Source: Tieghemostelium lacteum (taxonomy: Eukaryota > Evosea > Eumycetozoa > Dictyosteliales > Raperosteliaceae). From it: a stretch of DNA of 64,000 bases. Below, piece by piece: positions 34,181 through 45,332 of the stretch (position 1 is the stretch's first letter; each line of letters begins with the position of its first letter). The notes below the pieces were generated by a model that ran no database searches, was not told the origin of the DNA, and saw only the letters and a program-made list of their open reading frames with translations. The stretch covers positions 558,001-622,000 of the forward strand of contig LODT01000037.1 in NCBI GenBank assembly GCA_001606155.1, read 5' to 3'. The position numbers were made by a program, and so were the translations under genes.

Positions 34181-35624
34181 CTATTTTGAGACTACATTTA
34201 GTTCTTTATTTTTTAATTGATTTTCAAATAATTCTTCAGTACAAATGAATCCATTAGATTTATACATAGAGGAATTAGTTGAAATTTTATCAGGGTTATA
34301 ATAATAATTTATCATTATACCAAAACTTTCATCAAATCTATGTGGTGATAAATCTCCTTTCCAATTTAATCTATAAATAGAGGCTCCATTTTTTAAATGG
34401 AAATTAGATACTGGATCAATTGACTTATTACCTTTTTTCTTTTCATTATATAAATAACTGTTAATTTGTTAGAATTTTTAATTTATTCAATTATTAGTTA
34501 ATTTACATACTCTAAACATAATCTTAATAATTGATTTTTATTAGCTTCCAATATTTCTTCGTCGTTGGGTATCGCCAATAAATTTTTACTTGTATCATCT
34601 GATGCTGATTTTCCTACAAAAGTCTCTAATATTAATGTGAATGTAATTGGTTATACAAAATAATAATACATACTTTTTAAATGATTTTTAAAATTTGGGA
34701 TTGGAGATAATGTACAATAGTTTATAATTTTACTTGAATAGGTGGATTGGAGATATTTCATTGCCTTTTTAATTAATATATGTCCAAAATTTACATTTTT
34801 TAATCCTCTGTGAAGTGATGATATTGAATAAAATATTGCTGAGTTTGGTGATTGGGTACTTGAAATTTCATTGGTGATAGTTGACATTTTACCAGGAATA
34901 CCAACAGTTAAAGCTATGTACAGTGACATTAAAGGTAAATTTGGTATGTCCTTGTGAAATAATACTAGACATAATCTATCATTGCCATTCATTCTCTGTT
35001 GAATCTCTTGTACTCTCTTTGTTTTATCCAATGAATATGGGTGAACAGCTTCATTACTGGTAATTTGCTCTAATACATGTTGATTAATGTGATTTGGATC
35101 AATAGGTTTACAAACAAGATCATCTACTTTAAGTTCATCTCTGATGAGGTCATAGAGAAAACTTTCAAATGTCAATAACTCTTGTGAGAATAATGGTGTA
35201 GTTGTTGACGAATGTTGTTTACTAGCATAATCACCTAAATCACTTCTTATATCTAAAACTGTCTCTATAGCATCCAATGAACCCAGTATATTAATATTAT
35301 CATCTATGAACTTTTTTATATTAGAAAAGTTTAGGCCTTCACCAACTTTGAACTTTTGCACAAATGATTCAATTGAGCTTTTTTTATTTTCCTATATGAG
35401 TTCAAATATCAATGAGTATTCCATGATATTATTACAGTTAATGGTTTATTGCATACAATAGTTTTAATATTATTATAGTTGTGGAAAAACTCTGATATAT
35501 AATTTTGATCCATATGATTTCCACCTTTGTTGCTACTGGAATAGTTTTTAAAATTAAATAACTTTGTAGAGGTACAAATACCCTTGTGTAATGATTTGTG
35601 ATTTGTAGTCAATATTCTCAACAT
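34181..35624 (-). CDS. mlycd: malonyl-CoA decarboxylase
   Basis: Four exons, 35624-35436, 35391-34674, 34613-34511 and 34457-34181, give 428 residues. EAVHPYSLDKTKRVQEIQQR, CLVLFHKDIPNLPLMSLYIAL, AIFYSISSLHRGLKNVNFG, YCTLSPIPNF and DPVSNFHLKNGASIYRLNW match the conserved C-terminal catalytic domain of malonyl-CoA decarboxylase. The His of FHLKNGA and the Ser of TLSPIP are its catalytic pair. The first 35 residues (MLRILTTNHKSLHKGICTST onward) look like a mitochondrial leader. The enzyme converts malonyl-CoA to acetyl-CoA and CO2 and so relieves inhibition of fatty acid import. The last residues VVSK lack the usual SKL peroxisomal signal. Confidence 0.92.
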
Positions 35625-37199
35625 TTTTAAAAATAAATTTATCTTGTGTGTGGTGGTTTGTTTATTTTAAAACACATGTATAAAAAAAAAATTTTAAAAA
35701 TAAATACAAAAAACACATATTTTAAATGTTTTAACTATACAATCTTACTATTATTTATCTATTGAGAAAAAAAAGATCAAATAAATATTCATTGAATTTC
35801 TAATTAGTTATTGGTTTTATCAGAAACACATTATTCCTGCATCACAATATTTATAATATTATCTGAAATTGTATAGCATATAAATGCACATCCACAATTA
35901 CACCAATATTGTAGTATATTGCTTCACTACACTACTAAAACTTTAATACAATTAATAAAATTGAATAAATTTTCTATTGGTGTAATTTTTTTTGAAGTAC
36001 AGTCTTTCTTACATTTTAATAATTTATTCAAGGGTCTTTCCTTACAAAGGGTATAAATATATTTATATTTTAGTAAATTTTACAAATATCAAATTCTATT
36101 TGTATTAGAATTTTAATATCAACTATTATTCTAAATCTACTTTAGTACTCAATTTAGATTTCAAAGATTTCTTTAATGAAAATTAAAATATTTTTCCCAT
36201 ACTCTATTTTGGCATTACTTTATTACATTTGTAGGCTTTACTTGCACTTTCATTTTACTCCAATTAATTTAAATCATTCATTTATAGTACTACAATTCTA
36301 ATTTGCACTCCTGTAGTATTTGATTATTCTTTTATTTGATCCAGCATTGAGTAAATATTATTTGATGCTTTTTATAAATAAATGTTTGTATTCATTTCAT
36401 TGAAGTTATGAGATGGTATTATTTATTGAAGTATTTGCATTAAATTTTGATAAAAGTATATTTAACTTTTATTATTAAATATTGTCAATTAATAATAAAT
36501 ATTTATTATTAAATTATAATTGCACAATGGTTTTTTCTATTATAAACCTTGAATAAATGTGTAGTATAACATTATGGATGCAAATGTAATACATCTATTC
36601 TAGTAAAATATTTTGGTTAAATTACTCAAATATCAATCTTTGGTTCCAAAATTGTATACATTTTATTTGTTAAATACAGTTACATAATTAGACAATTTTT
36701 CATATATTTTCACTTTAATTTAGTATTTCATTAGTATAACAAATTAAGAATTTTGTATTTTTGTTAACTAAGATTGTCATTTCATCCCTTTTTGGTTTTG
36801 TATATTTTTAATACAAAAAACCATTGTGCAATTATAATTTAATAATAAATGTAAATTATGTTATAACTTTTAAATTCAAAGACTTGAAATTTTTACTTTA
36901 TTGAGGCATTTATTTTATATTGGTTGAACGGTTTTTATCTATTTTTATTATAAAAATAAAGTATTGTCAATTAATTTATTTTTAGATAATCTTTACTGAA
37001 GTCTTTTTGCTAAAGGTCTATTATCACAAAATAAATGCAACTTTAAACTTCAATATAAGTATCAATAAAGGGTTGGTTTTATTGTTGCAACATGTTAACA
37101 TTATTACTTATATACTATTCTCTGTACTCTTGAAACTGTTTTTTGGTTTTCTTGTAACTTGGGTAAGGAACATTCTTTCAGTTATATATTTTTGTTTTT
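35625..37199. other. gene-poor AT-rich region with inverted-repeat element
   Basis: No gene is recognised. The sequence is less homopolymeric than normal spacers and contains the 348-bp inverted-repeat element described separately. A 14-bp direct repeat TATTGTCAATTAAT stands at 36480-36493 and 36962-36975 on either side of that element. Confidence 0.55.
36502..36849. mobile_element. MITE-like element with perfect 35-bp terminal inverted repeats
   Basis: The 35 bases at 36502-36536 are the exact reverse complement of 36815-36849 (arm begins TTTATTATTAAATTATAATT and ends CAATGGTTTTTT). The 278-bp interior has no coding potential. A 20-bp palindrome overlaps the outer left edge (36491-36510). 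Size and structure fit a non-autonomous DNA transposon. No transposase is in the window to assign a family. No clear short target-site duplication flanks the arms. Confidence 0.6.
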
Positions 37200-37860
37200 T
37201 TTTTATTAAAGGCGTGTTTGATACCCTTGTGCCCATTGAGTAGGTCCATGAAATGGTCAAGTATTTGAATTTGAATTAGTTTGTTATTTTTACACCAGGT
37301 TTTGATGAACATTTTGATTTTGAATTTTATCAGGTTGATGCATTGGTTTTTAACACTTTCAAGACTGGTACTATGATGAAGTCTCCAGTATTTTGATAAT
37401 ACACTGAATATTTTTCCCACTCTGCTCTTTTGAATATATTCAGTTGTAGATAACTACAGACAGTTTAGATCAACATCCATTTTCTTCTCTAGGTTTTCTT
37501 AGACCCTCTGTGGGTATCATTGTTTCTCTTTGTCCATACGCTTCATCATTACTTCATAGATTTCCTTAATCTTATTCTGTTGGATCCTTCCGGCATTGTC
37601 TTGGATCTTATTTCTATTTTTGAATTTGAGTATTCCTTCCGGTTTCGAAGCAGTATTTCAGGATGATGTGATATTTGCTGTTGCAGACGTTGAGTATTGA
37701 AGTAATTTCTATGAATTGGAGATGTTTGACTGTGCTTTTGAATTGGTGAGTGTATTCATTTGTGGTTGTTTGACACTCGAAGAAGATTTGGGTGGAGATA
37801 GATCTATCTATATGCAATTTTTATTTGGTGATGAAGCGGTATAATATGTTGTGATACTGA
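37200..37860 (-). mobile_element. LINE (non-LTR retrotransposon) ORF2 3' fragment, minus strand
   Basis: Minus-strand pieces read IFFECQTTTNEYTHQFKS, then LQFIEITSILNVCNSKYHII, closely matching the plus-strand fragment at 46.5 kb. HxFFEC is the C-terminal Cys/His finger of LINE ORF2 proteins. Further 3' sequence (37178-37620) reads NAGRIQQNKIKEIYEVMMKR and a basic segment ending in an A-rich tract near 37200, possibly the poly-A end. It is broken and truncated at the 5' end. Confidence 0.6.
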
Positions 37861-38973
37861 GGGGGGCTCACAAAGCCGACTTCAGTTTTTTATTTATATA
37901 GGTATGTTGAATTTGAATTTTAATAAAATACCGATGGTAAATGGTATACCTAAATATTAGTAAATTTATGTTGTAATGAAAGTGAAAGAAACCAGAAAGT
38001 CTTATAAATATGGATGAATTAATTTTTAAAAACAATGCAAATACTTCAATTAAAATATATAATTACTATTGTTGAAATATAGTTATTATATTTCAGAACA
38101 TCTGCCAATATAAACTTGCAATAAAACTTGAAAGTTTTATTACATAAGTCAGAATGGGAGTATAAGTGTCAATTCATTATCTTTTTTGTACAAGTTAGTG
38201 TACTTTTAAAGAATGGTACAGCTGCACTTGGATATGCTGCCAGACGATTTGGAAATCAAATTCTAAAGATTAACAGAAAAAATACCTACCTGACCTGACC
38301 TTTTGCCAACTCTGATAATTAAGATGCTTCAAACTGAAAAAACCACTGCAAATGAGGCCAGACGTACCCAAATTGAAAGTGTATTTTCAATGTGGCTAAA
38401 AATGAAAGAAGTCAATGACAAGTCCAAATTGTTAAAAATCAACTGCATTATCAAATGGATCTCTTAGTCGCTGCTGATTGGTCTACTAGTAATGATGATG
38501 CTGCTGCAAATGCTGCTTAAATTTACTTGAATAAATATGAAATTTAACTAATTAACCACTTAATGCGTATTATCGGAATTTTCCACACCACTTGTACATA
38601 TCTTCTTTGAATGTATTTTAGGAATTTAGGAAATAGAATCTAGTACCAGAAGTGCAAAGATAAAATTTTATCACTGGGTTACAATGGATTTAATTGAAAT
38701 AGTAATTATTGTAAAAAAAAACACTCTGGTAAAAAAACCTTTTCTTTTATTTTAAAAATTAAGGATTAGATCAAAAAATCGTAAAAATTTTGACCTGGTG
38801 TACTGGTGAATTTTACAATGACGTATTAGGCCACCAAGATCCATTGGTAAATTCAAGTATAAAAATTTAAAATTTATTATTTTAAACATCATTCAATTAA
38901 ATAACAAATAATAATTAAATACAATTCAAATTCAAATATATAATATATAATAATAATAAATAATAATCAAAAA
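37861..38973. other. repeat-rich spacer with decayed coding remnant
   Basis: A patch at about 37905-37960 (ATACCGATGGTAAATGGTAT) resembles the GGTATGGTATTGG repeat family at 40.05 and 47.6 kb. About 38205-38525 has less AT-rich, coding-like sequence on the plus strand (for example NGTAALGYAARRFGNQILK) without an intact frame; it is a decayed fragment I cannot assign. The last 150 bp are the promoter of the ependymin-like gene. Confidence 0.4.
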
Positions 38974-39624
38974 ATGAGATTTTTAACTACTTTAATGTGT
39001 ATGTTCGTAGTTGTTGCTATGGTCAGTGCCAAACATTGTTACAAAAAAGAAAAAAATGGATTCTCTGCTGTGATTGGTATGGTTGCAAATAATGTAAATG
39101 TAGCACCTGGATATCAATTATCTTTTACTGAAAGTTGTGGTATTGCAATTGATTACAAGAATCAACAAATGTCAATTTCTTATGAGATTATTGATGGTGG
39201 TAACCTCTACTATGGTCAACTCTATGCCTTTGGTTCTAATAACACTCAATATGTTTTATCAAATGGAACATGTTCTGAAATGCCATTGTCTTACCCAGTA
39301 CCAAGTAGTTTACCAACCAACTTTACTCAATTACCAAAAGTCAGATTAGGTAAATATAAAGTCGATGTCATTCAATTCACTGATACCGAAGCTGATACCA
39401 CTGTTCAAGCTCTCTATGATGGTGAAGATTGTGCTGTTGTTTCAACTCTCACTGCTAACAATGGTCTTGATGGTTTTGCAATTGCCAACTACTTTGATTA
39501 CACCAACAAAGTAAACCCACAATTATTTGAATTACCAGTTGAATGTCAATCTGCTAATGTTTTCAAATTATCTCATGCTAAATTCCATAACATCCAACTA
39601 CCAAACACTGTACATTTACTTTAA
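38974..39624 (+). CDS. secreted ependymin-related protein
   Basis: Single exon, 216 residues, with a clear signal peptide (about 1-19, cleavage near VSAKH). Conserved positions run as in ependymin-related proteins: an early Cys (HCYKKEKNGFSA), IAIDYKNQQMSISYEI, YAFGSNNTQYVLSNGTCSEM, LGKYKVDVIQFTD, then GEDCAVVSTLTA and FDYTNKVNPQLFELPVEC. The family folds as a lipid-binding beta sandwich (LolA/LolB-like) stabilised by disulfides. Several N-glycosylation sites are present. Codon choice is strongly biased to the preferred dictyostelid set, suggesting high expression. It stands alone in a repeat-rich region. Confidence 0.75.
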   Translation: MRFLTTLMCMFVVVAMVSAKHCYKKEKNGFSAVIGMVANNVNVAPGYQLSFTESCGIAIDYKNQQMSISYEIIDGGNLYYGQLYAFGSNNTQYVLSNGTCSEMPLSYPVPSSLPTNFTQLPKVRLGKYKVDVIQFTDTEADTTVQALYDGEDCAVVSTLTANNGLDGFAIANYFDYTNKVNPQLFELPVECQSANVFKLSHAKFHNIQLPNTVHLL

Positions 39625-39989
39625 ATATTTATATATGATTTTCTTAACCAAATTGGTTCAGTTTAAATCAATCTAACATAGAACATAGAAGGAGAAGGAG
39701 AAGGAGAAATAAATAAAAAAGATTTTCAATAAAAAAAAAGACTTGTAATAATTGAAGTCTCTCCTTTTGGATACGTTATTCAAGTCCTTACATTAATTTT
39801 TGCTAAAATATAAAAAAAATCCTAATACAAGAATGAACCACTAATTTTCAAATATAGATTTCCAGAATAATAAAATAGAAATACAAAAGTAATAGCTCAA
39901 ATTATTGTATTGATAATAGTGCAACATAAAATGGCAGTGCTAGAGGCTTATGAAATATTTGAAGTACCTGTTCTTTTCTTAAGTTTTAA

Positions 39990-40110
39990 AATAAAATATA
40001 CTTGATATGTTCAAATTTAATTTTATATGACTTTATTTCTTAAGTTTATATGATATACCACTGGTAAATTGGTATGGTATTGGTATACTTTAATACCAGT
40101 GGTAGTTGGT
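39990..40110. repeat. partial copy of the 602-bp inverted-repeat element
   Basis: The stretch with GACTTTATTTCTTAAG, then ATACCACTGGTAAA.TTGGTA and AATACCAGTGGTA matches, with few differences, the right half of the element at 47.1-47.7 kb (about 47510-47605). It contains an 11-bp inverted repeat TACCACTGGTA / TACCAGTGGTA (40056-40066, 40094-40104). Confidence 0.6.
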
Positions 40111-40494
40111 TTACAGTCCAATTAAAAAATCAAGAATTTATTACTTTCATAGAAATACTCCATTTATAAATAAATTCTTGACATATTGTTTAAGTTTATT
40201 TTACATCAAATTCAAGTACAGTAGTTGCAATTCATTTTATAAACAGGTCATGAGAAATTTTTACAATTATTAAAGTTTTCTTTTCTGGCTATATAGTTGA
40301 ATTCTTAATCTACCACTTTAATTCATTAGAGTTCTATAGATACATCTTAATTTATAGTCAATATCTCAATGAGTTTGTAAACTCGCAAAATCCGAATATA
40401 AAATACATTCAATACTCTTCTATCTTCTCAAATGGAATGAAAAACACTAGAAGAAACAAACTCTTCAAAATATCAACATTCGACAATCATAGTG

Positions 40495-40579
40495 TCACAA
40501 ATTTATCAAATTTTTACCAAATTTTATCAGCTGATAAAATTTGATCAATTTTTTTATCAATTTTTAAATAAATCTGTGA
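40495..40579. repeat. 85-bp foldback with 26-bp perfect central palindrome
   Basis: TCACAAATTTA at the left end is repeated inverted (one mismatch) at the right end, and the centre, 40518-40543, is a perfect palindrome around CAGCTG. The whole unit folds on itself. It lies 48 bp past the stop codon of the myotubularin gene and could be a tiny MITE or a transcript-end hairpin. Confidence 0.6.
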
Positions 40580-40626
40580 AAATATTTTAATCACCAAAAC
40601 AATAGTCAATATCTATATTGTTGGGG

Positions 40627-41270
40627 TTAGAAACCCAAATCTTCTATGTCTTCATAAATCTTTTGAATACAAATGGAACAATAATAATTGCCATCAATAA
40701 TCTTGTGAGTCTTATCTAGTGGTTTTTCACAAGTTGTGCATCTTCTATTACGTAGTTTCAAAGATTGATAATCCTTTTCACAATTTTCACAATGAATTCT
40801 CCCTTTGCTCTTTGTGAAGAGCGCATTCTTTGCGATATCTTTATAGCACCCAGTACAAATTAATGCTGAACCATTACTATTACAAAAGAAACTAGATGGC
40901 TTGTGGTTATGTGTACCTCCTCCACCACTTTGATGGCCATTATTACTTTTACTGCTACTACTACCACTACTGCTACTATTGGTTGTAGGAGCAGTTGAAA
41001 CTGATTTACTAGTTGTATCGGATGTTACATAGTCATCAATAATCTCAATTTGATTTACAGTGTTATTTGGAGGTGATGTTGTACTCTTTGGTTTTATACT
41101 CTTTAAAATGGTACTCTTCCAACTTGATGATGGTATATCAATAGTATCTCTAGTCCCAAATGATGATCCTTTTACTTTAAAAATACTTGAACTGAATATT
41201 GAAGAAGAAGATGATGTAGTTGTATTTGCTGATTTTATCGGTTGAGGTGCAGACTTGGCTGCCATTACAC

Positions 41271-41332
<62 letters not shown>

Positions 41333-44043
41333 TGTACAGGTGGTTTTGATTTACCATTCATACTAGAATGACTTGAAGGTTGATCAGAATCATTTTCACC
41401 ATTTTGGGTAGATCCAAATTTCAAATCGTGTAAATGTGATTCTAAATCTTCGATTTGTTGTTTTTGTGTAAAATACATTTTCTCTTTATCCATTATATAC
41501 TGTTGTTTATCCTTTATAGTTTTTTCTTGCTCCAAAATGATATCATCCTTCTCTTTGGACTGTTGTTCTTTTTGCTCGAGTAACAACTCTTTTTCTTTTA
41601 ATAACTGATCCAGTTTCTCCATAGATTCATTTAAAGATGACTCTTTTTGTTGGAGAGAATCGTTGGTGTCTTTGAGTTTTGATAATTGGAATTCCAAAGT
41701 AGTAATCTTCTTTTGCAGGGAAGATATACTGTAGTCAATGAGTGACTCCATATTAGATTCACTGTTTACAATGGTATTATTTTCGTGAATAACCTGGGAC
41801 TTTGTAAGTCTTCTTCCTAGTGATACATTCTCTTGAGTCATTTCTGATACTGGAGAATTGTCATTTTGAGATGTTGAATTCTCATAATGGTGTTCATGGT
41901 CGTTTATATCTATATTATTCCTATTCAGTAGTAGTAAAAGGTTATCGTTTTCCTTTCTAAGTGCCAATAACTCTTTTTGACGATTTTCATAAATTTGATC
42001 CTTAATAGAAATCTCTTTCTGAAGATTTTCAATTGTATTATGTAGTTTACTAGCATCATTTAGATATTCATCACATCTCTGAATACTAATAAGTTTCTCC
42101 TGTTCTAATTTCCCCAAGTCATCTTTAAGATTTTTAATAAGCCTCTGATTAGACTGACTCCAGTGATTCAGTGCATCCATTCTCTCAAATTGAACTGAAT
42201 TTTTACAATAATAAGACTCCCAAAATCTAATCAACTTGATATCAGAAACTGGATATAATACATTATTATTACAAAATAAAACCTGTTGTTGTTGCTGTTG
42301 TTGTGGTTGTTGTTGTGGTTGTTGTTTTGGAGTTGAAATTTGACTACTATTCAATGATTTACCATATGAATTTGATAATGAAGAGGATAGGGAAGGTGAT
42401 TGTAGATTTTGGTTGGGGATATACAAAGGATTTAGAAAATTCTGTTTGTTATGTTCTACATGTGACCAAAAGGAAGGTGTGTTTTGAGCTTTTGATCTAT
42501 CTCTCTCACAGTCATAGAGAAAAGTACCAAATTGACAACTGTATAATGCATCCAAAATGGCAATTAAAAATCTTTCATTAAATTCAAAATAGTGGGGGAA
42601 CTGATTGGTAATCTGCCAAACTGTGTCTATAAACTGAGTGAATATTGGTGATCTTTCATCTAAAGATTTACCATGAGTTCTCATATAGAACATGTGACCA
42701 AACGATAACCATTCCTTTTCAATTAGAATCTGAAATCCTTCTAATGTCCTATAAAAAGGGTCTAGTAGAAGCATACTAAGACTAGACAACTGACTAGTAC
42801 GATCCCAACCATCTGAACAGTGTATTAAAACACTAGTGTTCTCTTCGATCAACTCGGCAATCTTTGTTGCAGAGTCAATTAGGAGTAGTATATGGTCAAG
42901 CCAACGACTAGACTCTATATTACTATACCAATGAGATGAGTCAGTTGACTGTGAATTCAATACAACATCTCTCAGTTTCTTATAAGACTCTTTCATTGAA
43001 TGTATATTTTCAATTCCTAGAAATTCAATAATTGTATTTTCATAACGTTCTCTATTTTCATAACCAGCACCTTTGGCTTGATTTGCAACCGCATTCAATC
43101 TGGGACGTGCGTCCATTACAACTAAGGGGTTAGAAGGGTTTGCAGCCATTCTGTACATGCTAATTAACATTTCGTCCTCTTTGGAACGTGTTCTCTGCCA
43201 CCCTACTTTGGGTTGACTGGATCTAATAATAACAGAGTTCTTTTGCCTATGTCTCCAACATAGTACTGGTATACGTTTGTTGGTACGAAATTGAGCCACT
43301 TTTGAGAGAGTTTCCTTATCGTTACAAGCTGTTGGTACGACAATTATTCTAGGATAAGTCTCGCAAAATGTATAGTCAAAGTTCACCATACTAATTGACC
43401 ATGGTGATGTTTTACTGTTATTACTTATACCTAATCTATTATATTCCTTCTCCGCATCGTATATATACCAACCTTTGCAATCTAGTGAATATTTATCAAA
43501 ATTTGAGAATGCAAAGGTTTTCTCTACTGTTTGTGGATAGTACTTATTGAATTTCGATTCAATTTCATCAACATGAATATTATCTAGTGAGAATAGGAAT
43601 TTGAATTGTCTGATATCTTTACATTGTATATCGATCGTTTTGTCCTTTTTTGTTATATATTTGTCAAATTTCAATATTGATGATAGCGCTATATCTATAA
43701 TTTCATAGTTTACTTGTTGCCCTAATAGATTATTGCTAGATGTATTTAATAGTATATTATTATTATTATTATGTTGATGACTACCACTCTGCTTTAAAAT
43801 CTTTTTGCTAATACTGGTATTACCAGAATGTATAATTGGTTTTCTTTTTTCTGGATGAAATAATATTCTGAAATTGGTTAAATAGAATGAACCTCTTTGT
43901 AATCCATGTTCTGTGTGTCGGTTTGTGTATGTTTTTTTTTCAATCTTTTCACCTAAGCATAGACTCTATTAAATTCAATTAATACCTTAACTGAAAACAA
44001 AAAAACAATCAATTTTTCAACCAACCTTTTCAAAATTATTCAT
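40627..44043 (-). CDS. myotubularin-family phosphoinositide 3-phosphatase with C-terminal zinc region
   Basis: Exon 1 (44043-44026) encodes MNNFEK, then a GTTGGT...TAG intron, then exon 2 (43965-40627), total about 1118 residues. The GRAM-PH part reads SLCLGEKIEKKTY, HGLQRGSFYLTNFRILFHP. The phosphatase domain has VLIHCSDGWDRTSQLSSLS with the CX5R nucleophile Cys near residue 389, and upstream VMDARPRLNAVANQAKGAGYE. Thus it should be catalytically active on PI3P or PI(3,5)P2 on endosomes. A coiled coil (about 610-790), a 20-residue poly-Asn run, and a terminal Cys-rich region follow (CTGCYKDIA, CENCEKDY, CTTCEKPLD, CSICIQ), resembling a LIM or treble-clef zinc pair instead of FYVE. Confidence 0.92.
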
Positions 44044-44310
44044 TTCAATCAATATTAAGTTAGCTTTTGTGACTAACTCAAAAGTCTGTATTTGGTCCAA
44101 TTTAAAAAATCAAAATAAAAAAATTAGCAATTTTTTATTTTTTATATTTGCAAATACAAAAAATAACCTATTTTGATTTTCCAAACTTTTATATTATAAT
44201 ATTTCATAAATATTAATACTACGATTCTATTTTTCACTAAATTAAAGTTTGAATGTAATACAATAAAAGATCAATAATAGTAACATTTATTAAAGTAATA
44301 CTAGGGATAG

Positions 44311-44514
44311 GTAGAGTTGAAATTCAGCAGTGATAGAAGTTTAATTTTTGCAAACTGTATCATAGGCCAAATTCATGTATATATACTAATCTATAGAGAT
44401 GAAGGGAGAATTACTGCTATGATATATGATTTGTATGATGTAGATAGAGACGAGAGGCCTACCAATCAAGATAATCCGGAATATTATGGAGCAGCAGGAT
44501 TTTTAAAATATTAG
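44311..44514 (+). pseudogene. orphan C-terminal coding fragment
   Basis: About 67 residues of coding-like sequence (FSSDRSLIFANCIIGQIHVY, then YDLYDVDRDERPTNQDNPEY) end at a stop at 44514. A stop precedes it directly, there is no ATG, and no convincing acceptor. It is tail-to-tail with the next gene, the two stops almost touching. Probably a remnant of a lost gene; a real exon of an unrecognised gene is possible. Confidence 0.35.
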
Positions 44515-45332
44515 GCGAAATAATTATCTATAGATGAATCCAAACTAAAAAGTCTATTATGTCTTTCTTCTTCGCTTTCAAAAATTACGAGATTATCGCT
44601 ATTCGTAGAAACCCATAAATATTCGTAGCATTCTAATATACTATCCATGTACACTAATATCCATATTGTATTAAAATTTTCTAAATCCATGGAAAATTTT
44701 AGAAATTTCTCTATTTTATAATCATCACATAAAATACAAGATTCGTATATATGAATAGAATCAGATATCATACTACCTTTCCCTAATTTTAGTTCTAATT
44801 TAACTTTATCCATCAAGAATTTTGATCTAATATAGGAGGCTATATTCAGATATATAATAGATTTATCTATATTTAGAATTTCGATAGAGTATTTAGCTAT
44901 TTTTATCTTCTTATTTATATCTTCTGAATCGTAGATAAATGCATTATTGGAATCCTTCAAAATTTTGTTTTTTTCATGCTTTGTATGTAATATAACATTG
45001 TTTTCTACTAAACTAATGCAACAAGATTCTGTTATGACGTATCCATCATAAACCAAAAGTATCCATATCATTGAATCACATTCTATATTAATATTAAAAT
45101 CTACGGATACACATGTAAAATTATTTAATGTTAGACTTTTATCCAACATTAGAGCAGATTTACTAAATTTGGATTCACTTCCAACTCTGAATTGTAATCT
45201 AACATTTTTAGGAAAATCAACATATCGTATTTTGATATCTATAGTGGAAGATAATGCTCGATTCTGTAAATTAATATTTCTTATAGACTCTTTATCTATA
45301 ACAATTTCTAATTTTTTTGTTGGAGGAGTCAT
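44511..45332 (-). CDS. hypothetical protein with two tandem beta-domain repeats
   Basis: Single exon, 273 residues. Two halves look duplicated: about 20-115 (VRLQFRVGSESKFSKSALML ... SMIWILLVYDGYVITES) and about 145-245 (VKLELKLGKGSMISDSIHIY ... NTIWILVYMDSILECYEY). Each has the pattern of alternating strands ending in an xxIWILVY/D strand and a Cys/Glu-rich end. This resembles carbohydrate-binding or C2-like beta sandwiches, but I cannot assign the family. There is no signal peptide. Confidence 0.6.
   Translation of the reverse strand: MTPPTKKLEIVIDKESIRNINLQNRALSSTIDIKIRYVDFPKNVRLQFRVGSESKFSKSALMLDKSLTLNNFTCVSVDFNINIECDSMIWILLVYDGYVITESCCISLVENNVILHTKHEKNKILKDSNNAFIYDSEDINKKIKIAKYSIEILNIDKSIIYLNIASYIRSKFLMDKVKLELKLGKGSMISDSIHIYESCILCDDYKIEKFLKFSMDLENFNTIWILVYMDSILECYEYLWVSTNSDNLVIFESEEERHNRLFSLDSSIDNYFA

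Larger units (their letters stand above)
39625..40626. other. repeat-containing spacer
   Basis: Contains a short AGGAGA tandem array (39688-39708), the GGTATGGTATTGG repeat copy at about 39990-40110, and the 85-bp foldback at 40495-40579. No gene recognised. Confidence 0.55.

Noticed and set aside
35625-38973. tRNA genes near the LINE fragments
   Set aside because: Expected from dictyostelid TRE targeting habits, but no B-box-like GGTTCGANTCC or cloverleaf arrangement was seen by eye.
41271-41331. Long ATT tandem array
   Set aside because: It is the antisense of the poly-Asn (AAT codon) tract of the myotubularin gene, common in dictyostelids.
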